Assembly: GCA_934630375.1 (NCBI GenBank)
Contig: CAKTVQ010000002.1
Location: 1-64,000, forward strand
Direction of reading: 5' to 3'
DNA: 64,000 nt
Source of the DNA: an uncultured Collinsella sp.
Lineage (GTDB): Bacteria; Actinomycetota; Coriobacteriia; Coriobacteriales; Coriobacteriaceae
Shown piece by piece: positions 43,638-53,479 of the stretch (its first letter is position 1; every line of letters begins with the position of its first letter). Made by a program: the position numbers and the translations under genes. The notes beneath the pieces are model-generated. The model searched no databases. It was not told the origin of the DNA and saw only the letters and a program-made list of their open reading frames with translations.

Positions 43638-44354
43638 TTACTCCTCCTTCTTATCGAGATCCATGATGATGCCCTCGACCGGCGCCGGACCGGCGGGAAT
43701 CTCGGGCGCATCGGGGTTAAGCTCGCGGTCGATATACTCCGGGTTCACACCGTGGCCGCCCAGATACTCCATACCGGGACCCTGGGGCTCACCGGACGCG
43801 AGCGTCTCGTTGGCAGCCATGCCACGCGCGTTGCCGGTCTTTACGGCCGACGCGGCGCGCAGGGCGTCGAGCTCGCGCTTGCACTCCTGGCACATACCGA
43901 CGGTACGGGCGGCCTGCTCGGCCTCCATGCCACCGGCCTTTTGCAGCAGGCGCTTGGCGTAGTCGATCTCCTTGTGCGGGGCGAACGGCTTGCCGCAGCG
44001 CGAGCAGTGCTCGAGCGTGTAAACGCTCTTGCTGGTGAGGTCGTCCTTGCTCATGACGGCCAGCTCAAACTCCTCGGTGAGCTTGATGGCCTCCATGGGG
44101 CAGGCTTCCTCGCAGCGGCCGCAGAAGATGCAGCGGCCGTAGTCGATCGACCAAGTGATGGTATCGGCCGCAAGGTCGGTATCCATGCGGATGGCGTCGG
44201 CCGGGCACGCAACGCCGCAGGCACCGCATGCGATGCACAGCTCGGCGTTGTGCTCGGGCTTGCCGCGCATGTCCTTATTGGTGGGAAACGGCGCAAACGG
44301 GTACTTGACCGTTGCGTCGCCGGCCTTGGCGTTAACCTTCCAAAGCTTCAGCAT
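43638..44354 (-). CDS. hyfH: Formate hydrogenlyase ferredoxin-like subunit (HyfH/HycF)
   Basis: About 238 residues. Two [4Fe-4S] motifs, CIACGACGVACPADAI (residues about 41-56) and CIFCGRCEEACPMEAI (about 76-91), make it the 8Fe ferredoxin subunit. A second half carries CSRCGKPF and CQECKRE, a zinc-like pair typical of HycF/HyfH, then an acidic proline-rich tail of about 50 residues not present in E. coli HyfH (181 residues). ATG at 44354 lies just after the hyfG stop with GAGGAGG upstream; the longer open frame is not used. Confidence 0.9.
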   Translation of the reverse strand: MLKLWKVNAKAGDATVKYPFAPFPTNKDMRGKPEHNAELCIACGACGVACPADAIRMDTDLAADTITWSIDYGRCIFCGRCEEACPMEAIKLTEEFELAVMSKDDLTSKSVYTLEHCSRCGKPFAPHKEIDYAKRLLQKAGGMEAEQAARTVGMCQECKRELDALRAASAVKTGNARGMAANETLASGEPQGPGMEYLGGHGVNPEYIDRELNPDAPEIPAGPAPVEGIIMDLDKKEE

Positions 44355-44355
44355 A

Positions 44356-46128
44356 TTAGAGCGCCTCCTCATCGAGCGGAGCGGCCATGGTGCCCTCGCC
44401 CGCAAGCGGCGACTTGTCGCGCCAGACGTTCTCGAACTGCTCCTTGTCCAGCACGTGGTCGCGCTTGGCGGCGACATCGGTCACCGTCACGCGGTCGGTG
44501 CAAGAGTAGCACGGGTCGAGCGAGCCGACGATGAGCGCCGCATCGCCCACGGTGTTGCCGCGGAACATGTAGCGCAGGACCGGCCAGTTGCTGTACGTGG
44601 CGGCCTTGGCGCGCCAGCGGTAGCACTTCTGGTTGTTACCGAGCATGGCCCAGTGCACGTCCTCGCCGCGCGGCGCCTCGGTGGCGCCAATGGCGTACTT
44701 GTGCGGGGTGTACTCCCAATCCGTGGTGAGGATGGGGCCCGACGGGCAGTTCTCGAGCATGGTCTCGATCATATCGATCGAATCGTAGACCTCCTGGATA
44801 CGCACGGCGGTACGGCCGAAGGCATCGCAGGTGTCGGCCGTGGCCGCATGCATCTTTTGGATGTCGGGGTCGGCATAGCCATCGAAGGGATGGTCAAAAC
44901 GCACGTCACGGGCATAACCCGAGCCGCGCATGAGCGGGCCGACCGGCGAAAAGTCGCGGGCGATCTTGCGATCCAGAATGCCGATGCCGCTCGTACGCTC
45001 GATAAAGTTGGGCGTGGAGAGCAAAACGTCGACAAGCTCGGTGACCTCGGAGCGTAGCTGGTGGATGGTCGTGAGCGTGGAGAGCTTCTGCTCGGCCAGG
45101 ATGTCGCGACGCACGCCGCCGATCACGTTGAGGCCATAGGTCTTGCGGTGACCGGAGAGCTTCTCGGCCAGGTCCATGGACTTCTCGCGGACGCGGAAGA
45201 ACTGCTGGAAGCCGGAGTCAAAGCCCGTGTAGTGCGAGGCCAGGCCAATGTTGAGCAGATGCGAGTGTAGGCGCTCGACCTCGAGCATGATGGCGCGGAT
45301 GTACTGGGCGCGCGGCGGGACGTGGACGCCCTGGGCACGCTCGACGGCCTCAGCGTAAGCCACCGAGTGAGCGCAGCCGCAAATGCCGCAGATACGATCG
45401 GCGAGGAAGGTCACGGCGTCATAGTTCAGGCGCGTCTCGGCGACCTTCTCCATGCCGCGGTGCACGTAGAACAGACGGTAGTCGGCGTCGACGATCGTCT
45501 CGCCCTCAACGAACAGGCGGAAGTGGCCCGGCTCGTCGGAGGTAATGTGCAAAGGTCCCATGGGGACAAGGGTCGTCTCCTTGCCCTTGGTGTCGGCCAA
45601 GAACTCGTAGTTTTCCATGTCGCTCGCGGGAGCGGGACGGAAACGGTAGTCCATGGAGTCCTTGCGCAGCGGGTACAGGCCGCTCGGCCAGTCATCGGGC
45701 AGTACCAGGCGACGGCGATCGGGCAGGCCCTCGGGAATCAGGCCGAACATATCGCGCAGCTCGCGCTCGCCCCACACGCAGGCGGGGACGAACGGCGTCA
45801 CGGACGGGAACGTCATCTTGGCGGGGTCGACCTCGGCGCGCACAGTCACCCAGCCGGGATCCTCCCCCTCCATGGAGATGAGGTAGTACACGGCGTAGCG
45901 GCCGCACAGGCTGCGCTCGTCGTTACCGACGATCACGGGAATCCAGCCGTAGCGCTCGTAGTACAGGTAGTGGACGGCCTCGGGCAGACGGTCCAGCTTG
46001 ACGGTGATCGTCAGCTGGTCCTCGCACTGCCACTCGACCTTCTCGATGCAGCCCGGAACGGCGCGGCGCAGGGCCTCGACATGGCTCTCGCAGCGGCGGG
46101 CATACACCTTGTTCTCAGTATCAGTCAT
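44356..46128 (-). CDS. hyfG: NiFe hydrogenase large subunit fused to 30-kDa NuoC-like domain (HyfG/HycE)
   Basis: 590 residues. Residues about 1-170 are NuoC-like, the rest the NuoD-like catalytic subunit. The four nickel-binding cysteines are in RICGICGCAHS (L1) and DPCYSCTDR (L2). After that Arg, 38 residues remain, the peptide that HycI should remove. It evolves H2 with electrons from formate. Size and fusion match HycE/HyfG. ATG at 46128, 3 bp after hyfF. The retained C-terminal peptide shows the enzyme depends on the protease encoded four genes downstream. Confidence 0.95.
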   Translation of the reverse strand: MTDTENKVYARRCESHVEALRRAVPGCIEKVEWQCEDQLTITVKLDRLPEAVHYLYYERYGWIPVIVGNDERSLCGRYAVYYLISMEGEDPGWVTVRAEVDPAKMTFPSVTPFVPACVWGERELRDMFGLIPEGLPDRRRLVLPDDWPSGLYPLRKDSMDYRFRPAPASDMENYEFLADTKGKETTLVPMGPLHITSDEPGHFRLFVEGETIVDADYRLFYVHRGMEKVAETRLNYDAVTFLADRICGICGCAHSVAYAEAVERAQGVHVPPRAQYIRAIMLEVERLHSHLLNIGLASHYTGFDSGFQQFFRVREKSMDLAEKLSGHRKTYGLNVIGGVRRDILAEQKLSTLTTIHQLRSEVTELVDVLLSTPNFIERTSGIGILDRKIARDFSPVGPLMRGSGYARDVRFDHPFDGYADPDIQKMHAATADTCDAFGRTAVRIQEVYDSIDMIETMLENCPSGPILTTDWEYTPHKYAIGATEAPRGEDVHWAMLGNNQKCYRWRAKAATYSNWPVLRYMFRGNTVGDAALIVGSLDPCYSCTDRVTVTDVAAKRDHVLDKEQFENVWRDKSPLAGEGTMAAPLDEEAL

Positions 46129-46131
46129 TGG

Positions 46132-47691
46132 TTACTCCACCTCGCTCTGAGCGGTCTGGGTACCGAACACAGCGCGGTACATCGGCGCCGCATGAAGCTC
46201 CTCGGTGCTCTGCTCGAGCACGATACCGGTTGCGGCCTCGACACCGCTCACGAGCGGCGTGGGCGTGGCGATACCAAACCAAAGGATCATGACGGCCAGG
46301 ATGATCTCGGGGATCAGCATGAGCGCCGGGGCCTCGTGCTTACCCATGCCCTCGGGAGCATGACCGAACACCGACTTAAGCGCGATGCGGGTAAGCGCGG
46401 AGATGGCGACGGTAAGGCCGAGGGCCACCACGACGACAAGCCACATCGGGCCAGCGGTAACGCCGGCGACAAAGGTCAAAAACTCCGAGATGAACATGCC
46501 AAAGGGCGGGAAGGCGGCAAGGCCCAGCAGCGCCAGGATGGCGAGCGCGGCGGTAGCGGGAGCAACCTCCACGACGCCCTGGATCTTGGCCAGGCTGCGC
46601 GTACCGTAGGCATGCTGGATGTTACCGGACACGCAGAAGGCAAGCGTCTTGGTAAAGCCGTGGAACACGCAGTGCAGCAGGGCCGCGGCGATACCCAGCG
46701 GACCGCCGACACCCAGGCACAGCGCGATGACGCCCACGTTCTCCACGGAGGAGTAGGCGAAGCGGCGCTTGAGGTCGTCCTGGCGGAACATGGAAAGCGC
46801 CGCCACCAGGATGGACAGCGTACCGACGATCAGCAGCAGAAGCTGGGGGTAGTCGGCGCCGACGGCCTGGATGGTAAAGCCGTAGAAGCGCATGATCACA
46901 AGCATGGCGCACTTAAGCAGCACGCCCGAGAGCAGGGCCGAGACGGGGCTCGGGGCCTGGGAGTGGGCATCGGGCAGCCAAGTGTGCATGGGGAACAGGC
47001 CGGCCTTGGTGCCAAAGCCGATCACGATAAACGCAAAGGCAAGGCGCATGAGCGTCGGATCGAACTGGTCGGCATACGGCAGCACGCACGACAGGAATGC
47101 GGCCTCGTGGGCGTTGGGAATCACGTCGGCGGCGTTGGCATAGATCAGCAGCGTGCCAAAGAGGCCAAAGGCCACGCCGGCGGTGCAGACCATGGCGTAC
47201 TTCCAAGAGGCCTCGAGGGCGGTCTTGTTCTTGTAGATACCGACGAGAAACACGGTGGACAGCGTAGTTGCCTCCACGGCGGCCCAGGTGAGGATCATGT
47301 TGTTGGACAGGCATGCGAGCAGCATGGTGAACACAAACAGGCTAAACAGCGCGTAGTACTGCTTAGCGCGCTCGGCGGGCATGGCACCCTCCTCGATGTC
47401 GGCCTTGACGTAGGGCAGCGAGAACAGCCCCGTGAGAAAACCGATAAAGCCGATGAGCAGCACAAAGATGGAGCCCAGCGAATCGAGGTGAAACCATAGG
47501 CCAAGGGCGTTGGCGGTGTTGCCGCTCACAAGGACGTCGCCGGCGGTCATAAGCGACAGCACCAGGACGGCCGTGACAGAGACCAGGTTGAGCCCGGCAA
47601 ACACGCTATAGGACGTGCTCTTGGGCAAAAACGCCATGACGAGCGAGAACACCAAAGGGGTCGCGAGCAGGGCAAGAATCAACGTTTCCAT
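46132..47691 (-). CDS. hyfF: Hydrogenase-4 membrane subunit HyfF (antiporter-like)
   Basis: 519 residues, about 14 helices, proton-conducting NuoL/M/N superfamily. Key polar residues are visible: a helix-5 Glu in WAAVEATTLSTVFLVG, Lys in GFGTKAGLFPMHTWLPDAH and the broken-helix ALLSGVLLKCAMLVIMRF. HyfF is found in FHL-2/Hyf and group 4 hydrogenases but not in the smaller E. coli FHL-1, so its presence supports an ion-pumping complex. Neighbours hyfE (3 bp) and hyfG (3 bp) are tightly packed. Confidence 0.9.
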   Translation of the reverse strand: METLILALLATPLVFSLVMAFLPKSTSYSVFAGLNLVSVTAVLVLSLMTAGDVLVSGNTANALGLWFHLDSLGSIFVLLIGFIGFLTGLFSLPYVKADIEEGAMPAERAKQYYALFSLFVFTMLLACLSNNMILTWAAVEATTLSTVFLVGIYKNKTALEASWKYAMVCTAGVAFGLFGTLLIYANAADVIPNAHEAAFLSCVLPYADQFDPTLMRLAFAFIVIGFGTKAGLFPMHTWLPDAHSQAPSPVSALLSGVLLKCAMLVIMRFYGFTIQAVGADYPQLLLLIVGTLSILVAALSMFRQDDLKRRFAYSSVENVGVIALCLGVGGPLGIAAALLHCVFHGFTKTLAFCVSGNIQHAYGTRSLAKIQGVVEVAPATAALAILALLGLAAFPPFGMFISEFLTFVAGVTAGPMWLVVVVALGLTVAISALTRIALKSVFGHAPEGMGKHEAPALMLIPEIILAVMILWFGIATPTPLVSGVEAATGIVLEQSTEELHAAPMYRAVFGTQTAQSEVE

Positions 47692-47694
47692 GGA

Positions 47695-48348
47695 CTACCC
47701 CCTCAGCTCGGACAGGTCGCGCGAGTCGAGCGAATGGGAGTCTTCCCAAATGCGACGCACGACGATGGACATGATGATGACGGCGAAGATGGCGTCGGTG
47801 GCAATACCGATCTCGATGATCTCGGGAGCGGTGGGCGCAAGCAACGCGAGTGTCACGTGGCTGCCGTTTTCCATGAGGCAGTAGCCAAAAATCTGCTTCA
47901 TGATGTTGCGCTGCGAGATGATGCAGGTGAGACCCACAAAGAAGTGAGCGAAGCTAATGGCGAGCGCAGGCGTTGCGACCTCGGCCGTGGGCAGGCTGAT
48001 CTGCGTCACGACGGCAAAGCAGATCGCAACCTCGACGGCGATGATGCAGATGGCCCACGCGGGCTTAAGGCCGGCTTTGAGCGATGCGTCGCTCGGCTCG
48101 CCCATCTTCTTGTACGCGCGGTTGAGAATGTACGGGACCAGGACGACCTTGGTGATAAAGGCCGAACCCGCCCACATAAGGAGCTCCTGCGCGCCGGTGG
48201 TGACACCGAGCGTGGCGAGCAGGCCCACGAGCACCAGCGACTGCACCGCATACCAGCGGATGGAGTGCTTAATGTTCTTGGAAATGACCACCATGGTGGA
48301 CGTGACGATCAGAAGGCCGCCAAGGATGTTGACGATCGAATAACCCAT
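47695..48348 (-). CDS. hyfE: Hydrogenase-4 membrane subunit HyfE
   Basis: 217 residues, the length of E. coli HyfE (216). Six to seven hydrophobic segments; the C-terminal half is NuoK-like (LAISFAHFFVGLTCIIS, QIFGYCLMENGSHVTLALLA) with the membrane Glu in helix. Part of the ion-translocating arm. ATG at 48348, 13 bp after hyfD. Its NuoK-like Glu in LMENG is kept. Confidence 0.9.
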   Translation of the reverse strand: MGYSIVNILGGLLIVTSTMVVISKNIKHSIRWYAVQSLVLVGLLATLGVTTGAQELLMWAGSAFITKVVLVPYILNRAYKKMGEPSDASLKAGLKPAWAICIIAVEVAICFAVVTQISLPTAEVATPALAISFAHFFVGLTCIISQRNIMKQIFGYCLMENGSHVTLALLAPTAPEIIEIGIATDAIFAVIIMSIVVRRIWEDSHSLDSRDLSELRG

Positions 48349-48361
48349 GTCGTTCTACCTC

Positions 48362-49819
48362 CTAACCGATCCAGCTGGCCGAAAGCGGGCCGCTGACGAT
48401 GACCATGATGATGAGCACGATGAACACGAATGCCATCGCCTTGGGGAGCGGGGCTCCCGCAGCAACCTCTTCGCTCGGCTCGCCGGGCAGGCAATAGCCC
48501 ATCCACTTAAGGAACCAGGCGAAGGTGGCGACGGTCTCGGCGACCATGATGCACACGAGCACCAAGATCGCGACGTTGCCAGCACCGACGGAGAAGCCGC
48601 CGGCGATGATCTGGAACTTCGAGAAGAACGTGTTCATAGGCGGCACGCCGGCAATGGCGAGCGCCGCGACACCAAAGCCCACACCCGAGATCGGGTACTT
48701 CTTTACGATGCCGCGCAGCTTGGGCAGCATACGCGTACCGAGCGTAAAGGAGAACGAACCCGCGATCAGGAAGAACAGGGTCTTGGCGAAAGCATGGTTA
48801 AAGATGTGGCACACGGCGCCATCAAAGGCCAGCTGGCTGCCAAAGACCGAAAGGCCCAGACCAAAGAACACATAGGAGAGCTGGGCGATCGTGGAGAAGG
48901 CCAGCAGGCGCTTCATGTCCTTTTGCGGCAGGTACATAAGGAAACCAAAGAGCATGGTGACCATGGCGTCGATAATGGCGACCCAGCCCACGATCTCGGG
49001 AATCTCGCCGGCAGAGACGAGTGCACGCGCGAACACGCACACACCTACCTTGACCATCGAGGCACCATGCAGGTAGGCCGAAACAGGCGTCGGCGCCTCC
49101 ATGGCCGAAGGCAGCCACATGTACATGGGAACCTGTGCGGACTTGGCCCAGGCCGCAAACAGCACGAGCAAAAGGACGATAGCCTTGAGCTTGGCGTCGA
49201 GGCCGGCAATCGCGGTAATGGCGAAGGTACCGGTGTGGGCAAACACGATGGCGGCGCCCAGATACAGGCCGAGCGCACCGATATGCGTGATGATCAGGGC
49301 CTTCATGCCGGCCTTCTTGGCCGTAGGCGACATGTAGTAGCTAATGAGGCCCCAAGAGCACGCACCCGTGATCTCAAAGAACACGAGCTGGCCCAAAAGG
49401 GTCGAGCTGTACACGAGGCCGGCCATGGCGCCGATGAAGGTCGCGAGGTATGCGTAGAAGCGACGACGCGGTGCGTCGGGATGCTCACGGTTATTCTCGC
49501 TCATATAGGGAATCGAATAGATCACGACAAGCAGGCCGATACCCACAAAGGCGGGCGCGAGCAGCGTGCTCATGCGATCGAAGGTGAATCCCATGACAAG
49601 GGTCTGCCCAAACGAGATCAGGGGGACCTGCGTGTCGGGCATGCCGGCGCCGGCGAAATTCGCGGCGAGGGCGATGGTGCAGACCGTCGAGACGGCGGCA
49701 CCCAAAACGCTGAACCACTTGGCGTACGGACGGGGGAACAGGGCGACGAGCACCGAGGCCACCATCGGGGCCGCGATAGCGACCAAGCCGAGAAGGGACA
49801 GACTGACTGCAAATGACAT
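48362..49819 (-). CDS. hyfD: Hydrogenase-4 membrane subunit HyfD (antiporter-like)
   Basis: 485 residues, about 14 helices, similar length to HyfD (479). FFEITGACSWGLISYYM carries the helix-5 acidic residue, and FAAWAKSAQVPMYMWLPSAMEAPTPVSAYLH is the NuoL/M-like helix-7 region with Lys and the broken helix. One of three antiporter-type subunits in this operon, each a potential H+ or Na+ channel. ATG at 49819 with GGGAGAAACA upstream. Confidence 0.9.
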   Translation of the reverse strand: MSFAVSLSLLGLVAIAAPMVASVLVALFPRPYAKWFSVLGAAVSTVCTIALAANFAGAGMPDTQVPLISFGQTLVMGFTFDRMSTLLAPAFVGIGLLVVIYSIPYMSENNREHPDAPRRRFYAYLATFIGAMAGLVYSSTLLGQLVFFEITGACSWGLISYYMSPTAKKAGMKALIITHIGALGLYLGAAIVFAHTGTFAITAIAGLDAKLKAIVLLLVLFAAWAKSAQVPMYMWLPSAMEAPTPVSAYLHGASMVKVGVCVFARALVSAGEIPEIVGWVAIIDAMVTMLFGFLMYLPQKDMKRLLAFSTIAQLSYVFFGLGLSVFGSQLAFDGAVCHIFNHAFAKTLFFLIAGSFSFTLGTRMLPKLRGIVKKYPISGVGFGVAALAIAGVPPMNTFFSKFQIIAGGFSVGAGNVAILVLVCIMVAETVATFAWFLKWMGYCLPGEPSEEVAAGAPLPKAMAFVFIVLIIMVIVSGPLSASWIG

Positions 49820-49834
49820 TGTTTCTCCCTTCTC

Positions 49835-50761
49835 CTACACGCCGACGACCACGAAGACAAACGCCAGAACGGCGATGCCCACGACGGCCCAGGTCTGATT
49901 GCCAAGCACCTTAAAACGCGAACGCGAGCAAGAGTTCTCGATCACGCCGCATACGACAAAGTCGATCAGGCACTTCACCAGGAAGATGACCGCGCCCAGA
50001 ACGGCGGCGGCGCCCACGGTCGCGGGCTCGCCCCAGGGGACGAAGATCGCGCAGAACCAGGCGACGACCAGGACCTGCTTCATGGACATGGCAAGCTTGG
50101 CCATCGCAAGCGATGGGCCGGAAAGCTCGGCGAGCGGGCCTTCCTGAAGCTCCTGCTCGGCCTCGGCCTGATCAAACGGCAGCTTACCGAGCTCCATGTA
50201 GCAGGCAATCGCAAAGGCGATGCCGGCGAGGATCACGGCGACCGGCGCGTCGATGGCGCCCGTCATGATGTGCTGGCCCATGGTGGCGATGTCGGTGGAG
50301 CCGCACACCAGGGCGGCGGCAAACAGCGCCAGCAGCATGGACGGCTCGATGAGCACGCTCATGAGCAGCTCTCGAACGCCGCCGATACCGGCGTAGGCGT
50401 TGGACGAATCCACACCGCAGAGGGCGAAGAAGAAGCGGGCGAGCGCCAGGCTGTACATGATGGTGATGGCGTCACCAAAGACCGGGATGGGGCTTTGTGC
50501 CGTAAAGAGCGGCAGGCCCATCGCAAGCATAAAGGCGACGGCAAAGAACAGCGGCGGCATAATGCGCAGCGCAAAGCTCGCGTCCTCGCTCTGGGACTCG
50601 GGGCGCGCAAAGAGCTTGGCCAGGTCGCGGTAGTCCTGCATGATGCTGGGGCCGCGACGGTTGTGCATCTTGGCGCGAATCACGCGGCCGAGACCGGAGA
50701 AGAACGGCGCGACGGCCATGACGACCACGCCCTGCAGAACGGCAAGTACGATGTTGTTCAT
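49835..50761 (-). CDS. hyfC: Hydrogenase-4 membrane subunit HyfC (NuoH/HycD-like)
   Basis: 308 residues, eight helices. NuoH-family landmarks: RVIRAKMHNRRGPSIMQDYR at residues about 27-46, which contacts the quinone-like cavity in complex I, and ELGKLPFDQAEAEQELQEGP with the conserved acidic loop. It links the hydrogenase arm to the antiporter-like subunits. ATG at 50761, 12 bp after hyfB. Length equals that of HyfC/HycD. Confidence 0.92.
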   Translation of the reverse strand: MNNIVLAVLQGVVVMAVAPFFSGLGRVIRAKMHNRRGPSIMQDYRDLAKLFARPESQSEDASFALRIMPPLFFAVAFMLAMGLPLFTAQSPIPVFGDAITIMYSLALARFFFALCGVDSSNAYAGIGGVRELLMSVLIEPSMLLALFAAALVCGSTDIATMGQHIMTGAIDAPVAVILAGIAFAIACYMELGKLPFDQAEAEQELQEGPLAELSGPSLAMAKLAMSMKQVLVVAWFCAIFVPWGEPATVGAAAVLGAVIFLVKCLIDFVVCGVIENSCSRSRFKVLGNQTWAVVGIAVLAFVFVVVGV

Positions 50762-50773
50762 GCTCTCCCCTCC

Positions 50774-52792
50774 TTAACCCATTTGCACGGCGAGCACGAG
50801 GAACACCACGAGTGCCGCGACGATGTAGCAGATATAGATGCTGTAGTTGCCGCCCTCGAGCTTAGTCGCGAGGTCGGCGAGCTTCTCGACACCCTTATGC
50901 GGGGCATCGACGAGAACCTTGTCGGGTACGGGCTCCACAGCCTCGGCCACACCGGTGAGCTTCTGGAAGAAGTGCGCGATGGACCAGCAGACAGCCGTGC
51001 AGCGGTCGCGCAGCGTGTAGAGCGGCTGCATAAACCAGGAAACCTCGGAGGCAAAGGTCGTGGCCACGACGGGCATATGCTCGTTGGGAGCATAGCCGCA
51101 TGCCCACGGCTGGGACTTCTGCACCTTGCCGACGGTCTTGAGTTTGCGATAACCGCAGGCAAGGCCGACGAGCACCACGAGCGCAATGGCGATCGCAGGC
51201 GTGGAGGTGGCAGCGCCGGAGTACTGGTTCATGAGCTCCATGCCCTCGGCGGCAAACACGCCGCCGTACGGATGCAGCACGGACGCGGCGACGTCGACCA
51301 GAACGGGCGCGATCACGGGAGCGCCAATGCCCAGCACGACGCAGATGGCCGCGAGCAGGCCCTGTGCAAACACCATAGGGGCGGGAACCTCCTTGGCATT
51401 GGCCGCGGCCTCGGAGCGGGGCGCGGAGGCAAAGGAGACGCCATAGGCCTTGACGAAGCACGTGACGGCCAGAGCGCCGGTAATGGCAAGCGCGACGGCA
51501 GCGAACACGGCCACGATCATGACGGCTTTGTCGCCCTGCATGGCGGCGTTAAAGAGCGACTGGTAGGTAAACCACTCGGACACAAAGCCGTTGAAGGGCG
51601 GGATGGCCGAGATGGCAAGCGCGCCGACGAGGAAGCAGATGGCCGTTGCCGGCATACGACGGAACAGGCCGCCCATCTTCTCCATATTGCGCGTACCCGT
51701 GGAGTACAGCAGCGCACCGGCGCCCAAGAACAGCTCGCCCTTAAACATCGCGTGGTTAAACGTGTGGTAGAGGGCGGCCATCAGAGCCAGGACGGCGATG
51801 CCGACCGAATTGAGCGCCATGGCGGCCATGGAGGCGCCGACACCGAGCAAAATGATGCCGATGTTCTCGACGGAGTGATAGGCAAGCAGGCGCTTGATGT
51901 CATGCTCCTGCAGGGCGAACGCCACGCCGAGGACCGACGAGATCGCACCGAAGACCATGACCATAAGGCCCCACCAGACCTGAACGCCCGAGGCGGAGAG
52001 CAGGTCGAGACCAACCTTGAGGATGCCGAAGATACCGATCTTGATCATGCCGCCGGACATGAGGGCACTCACGTTAGACGGCGCCTCGGGATGTGCCTTG
52101 GGCAGCCAGCCGTGCAGCGGGATGATACCGGCCTTGGCGCCAAAGCCAAAGAAGGCGAGCACGAAGCACACGGATGCGACCGCGGGGCTAAACTGCGTGG
52201 CGCGGAAATCCGCAAAGGCAAACGAGCCGCCGGCGAAGTTGGTCATGGTGAGGAAGCTCGCCATGATGAGCACAAAGCCCACGTGCGCGATCACAAAGTA
52301 GAGCCAACCGCCGTGGATGGAGTTCTCGTTCTCCTCGATCACGACCAAGAAGTAAGAGGTCAGCGACATGAGCTCAAAGGCGACCAGGAACCAAAACACG
52401 TTGTCGGCGGTGATGACGAGCATCATGGACGCCACGAAGGTGTTAAAGAAGAAGCCGGCGCGGCCCTTTTTGCCCGGGTACTCATCAAAGTAGTTGAGAC
52501 CGTAGATCGAACCGGCAAACGCGAGCACCGAGATGAGTGCCACGAACAGACCGGACAGCTGATTGAGCAGCAGCTGGAAATGGGCAAACGGGAAGAACAC
52601 GATGGTGTCGACCGACGCGACATTGCCCAGCACGGCCTGAATGCCGGCCACAAAGGAGAGCACCGCGGCGACGGCGCCGATAAGGCAGCCGGCGGTCTTG
52701 GCGGCGTTGTCGGCCTTGATCAGCAGAACCGAGGCGAGCGCACCGATGCACGAGACGGCAAGCGATGCGATAAACAGCGTCATGCTATCCAT
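50774..52792 (-). CDS. hyfB: Hydrogenase-4 membrane subunit HyfB (NuoL/HycC-like)
   Basis: 672 residues, as in E. coli HyfB. About 16 helices. Conserved features are the helix-5 Glu in FLVAFELMSLTSYFLVVI, GFGAKAGIIPLHGWLPKAHP with the Lys, and VSALMSGGMIKIGIFGI. The C-terminal part has a long amphipathic segment. It is the largest antiporter-like subunit. It overlaps the end of hyfA by 8 bp, so coupling is likely. Confidence 0.93.
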   Translation of the reverse strand: MDSMTLFIASLAVSCIGALASVLLIKADNAAKTAGCLIGAVAAVLSFVAGIQAVLGNVASVDTIVFFPFAHFQLLLNQLSGLFVALISVLAFAGSIYGLNYFDEYPGKKGRAGFFFNTFVASMMLVITADNVFWFLVAFELMSLTSYFLVVIEENENSIHGGWLYFVIAHVGFVLIMASFLTMTNFAGGSFAFADFRATQFSPAVASVCFVLAFFGFGAKAGIIPLHGWLPKAHPEAPSNVSALMSGGMIKIGIFGILKVGLDLLSASGVQVWWGLMVMVFGAISSVLGVAFALQEHDIKRLLAYHSVENIGIILLGVGASMAAMALNSVGIAVLALMAALYHTFNHAMFKGELFLGAGALLYSTGTRNMEKMGGLFRRMPATAICFLVGALAISAIPPFNGFVSEWFTYQSLFNAAMQGDKAVMIVAVFAAVALAITGALAVTCFVKAYGVSFASAPRSEAAANAKEVPAPMVFAQGLLAAICVVLGIGAPVIAPVLVDVAASVLHPYGGVFAAEGMELMNQYSGAATSTPAIAIALVVLVGLACGYRKLKTVGKVQKSQPWACGYAPNEHMPVVATTFASEVSWFMQPLYTLRDRCTAVCWSIAHFFQKLTGVAEAVEPVPDKVLVDAPHKGVEKLADLATKLEGGNYSIYICYIVAALVVFLVLAVQMG

Positions 52793-53402
52793 TGTTTACG
52801 CTCCCTTCTGCTTTCTCGGACAAGCCCTGGGCCACAGCCGCCACGTCGACAGACGGACCGTTCTCGATCGAACGCAGGCGCTTGGCCTCGTCGAGCTCGC
52901 GATCGGCCGCGCCGCCCATGACGGTAAGCGCCTTGGTGGGGCAAGCCACCACGCAGTGGGGGCCATCAGGGTCGAAGGCACACAGGTCGCACTTGACGGC
53001 GCAGGTGTACTGACCGGGCGCCCACGTGAGCAGGCTGCTCAGGGACTTAGGATACGAAGGTGTCGGGTCGCACATGCCTGCGACACCGGCGATGGACGTG
53101 CCATCGGGATGGATGGCACCGAAGGGGCACGCGATGGCGCACAGCCTGCACCCGATGCACTCCTGCTCCTTAACGTGGATGCGGTCGCCATCGTGCTCGA
53201 TGGCATTCACCGGGCAGACCTCGGCGCAGGGGGCACCCTCGCAATGGTGGCAGGCAAGGGCGGCCGAAATGCCGCCGGTCTTCACGAGCGCCAGACGCGG
53301 CGTGTCCTGAAGACCCTGCATCCGGTGGGCGTCGGCACAGGCGGACTGGCATGTTCCGCAACCGATGCACCTCTCCGGGTTGATGTCAATGAAGCGGTTC
53401 AT
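52785..53402 (-). CDS. hyfA: Formate hydrogenlyase four-cluster ferredoxin (HyfA/HycB-like)
   Basis: About 205 residues with four [4Fe-4S] motifs: CIGCGTCQSACADAH, CHHCEGAPCAEVCPVNAI, CIGCRLCAIACPFGAI and CDLCAFDPDGPHCVVACP. It takes electrons from formate dehydrogenase and passes them to the hydrogenase arm. ATG at 53402 with AGGAAG upstream; a GTG two codons earlier is less well placed. The gap to fdhF (77 bp) holds a strong hairpin, so it may be set at a different level from fdhF. Confidence 0.92.
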   Translation of the reverse strand: MNRFIDINPERCIGCGTCQSACADAHRMQGLQDTPRLALVKTGGISAALACHHCEGAPCAEVCPVNAIEHDGDRIHVKEQECIGCRLCAIACPFGAIHPDGTSIAGVAGMCDPTPSYPKSLSSLLTWAPGQYTCAVKCDLCAFDPDGPHCVVACPTKALTVMGGAADRELDEAKRLRSIENGPSVDVAAVAQGLSEKAEGSVNNG

Positions 53403-53424
53403 CCCCACTTCCTTTCAAAATAAC

Positions 53425-53459
53425 GGGCCGGGCGTCCGAACGTTCGGGGCGCCCGGCCC
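53425..53459 (-). promoter_or_regulatory. Strong hairpin between fdhF and hyfA
   Basis: 10-bp arms GGGCCGGGCG/CGCCCGGCCC with an internal GCCC/CGAACGTTCG region, followed on the minus strand by GTTATTTTG. It could be a partial terminator or an RNA-stability hairpin giving more fdhF than hyf message. Confidence 0.6.
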
Positions 53460-53479
53460 AAAAAGCCAACGAGAACGGA

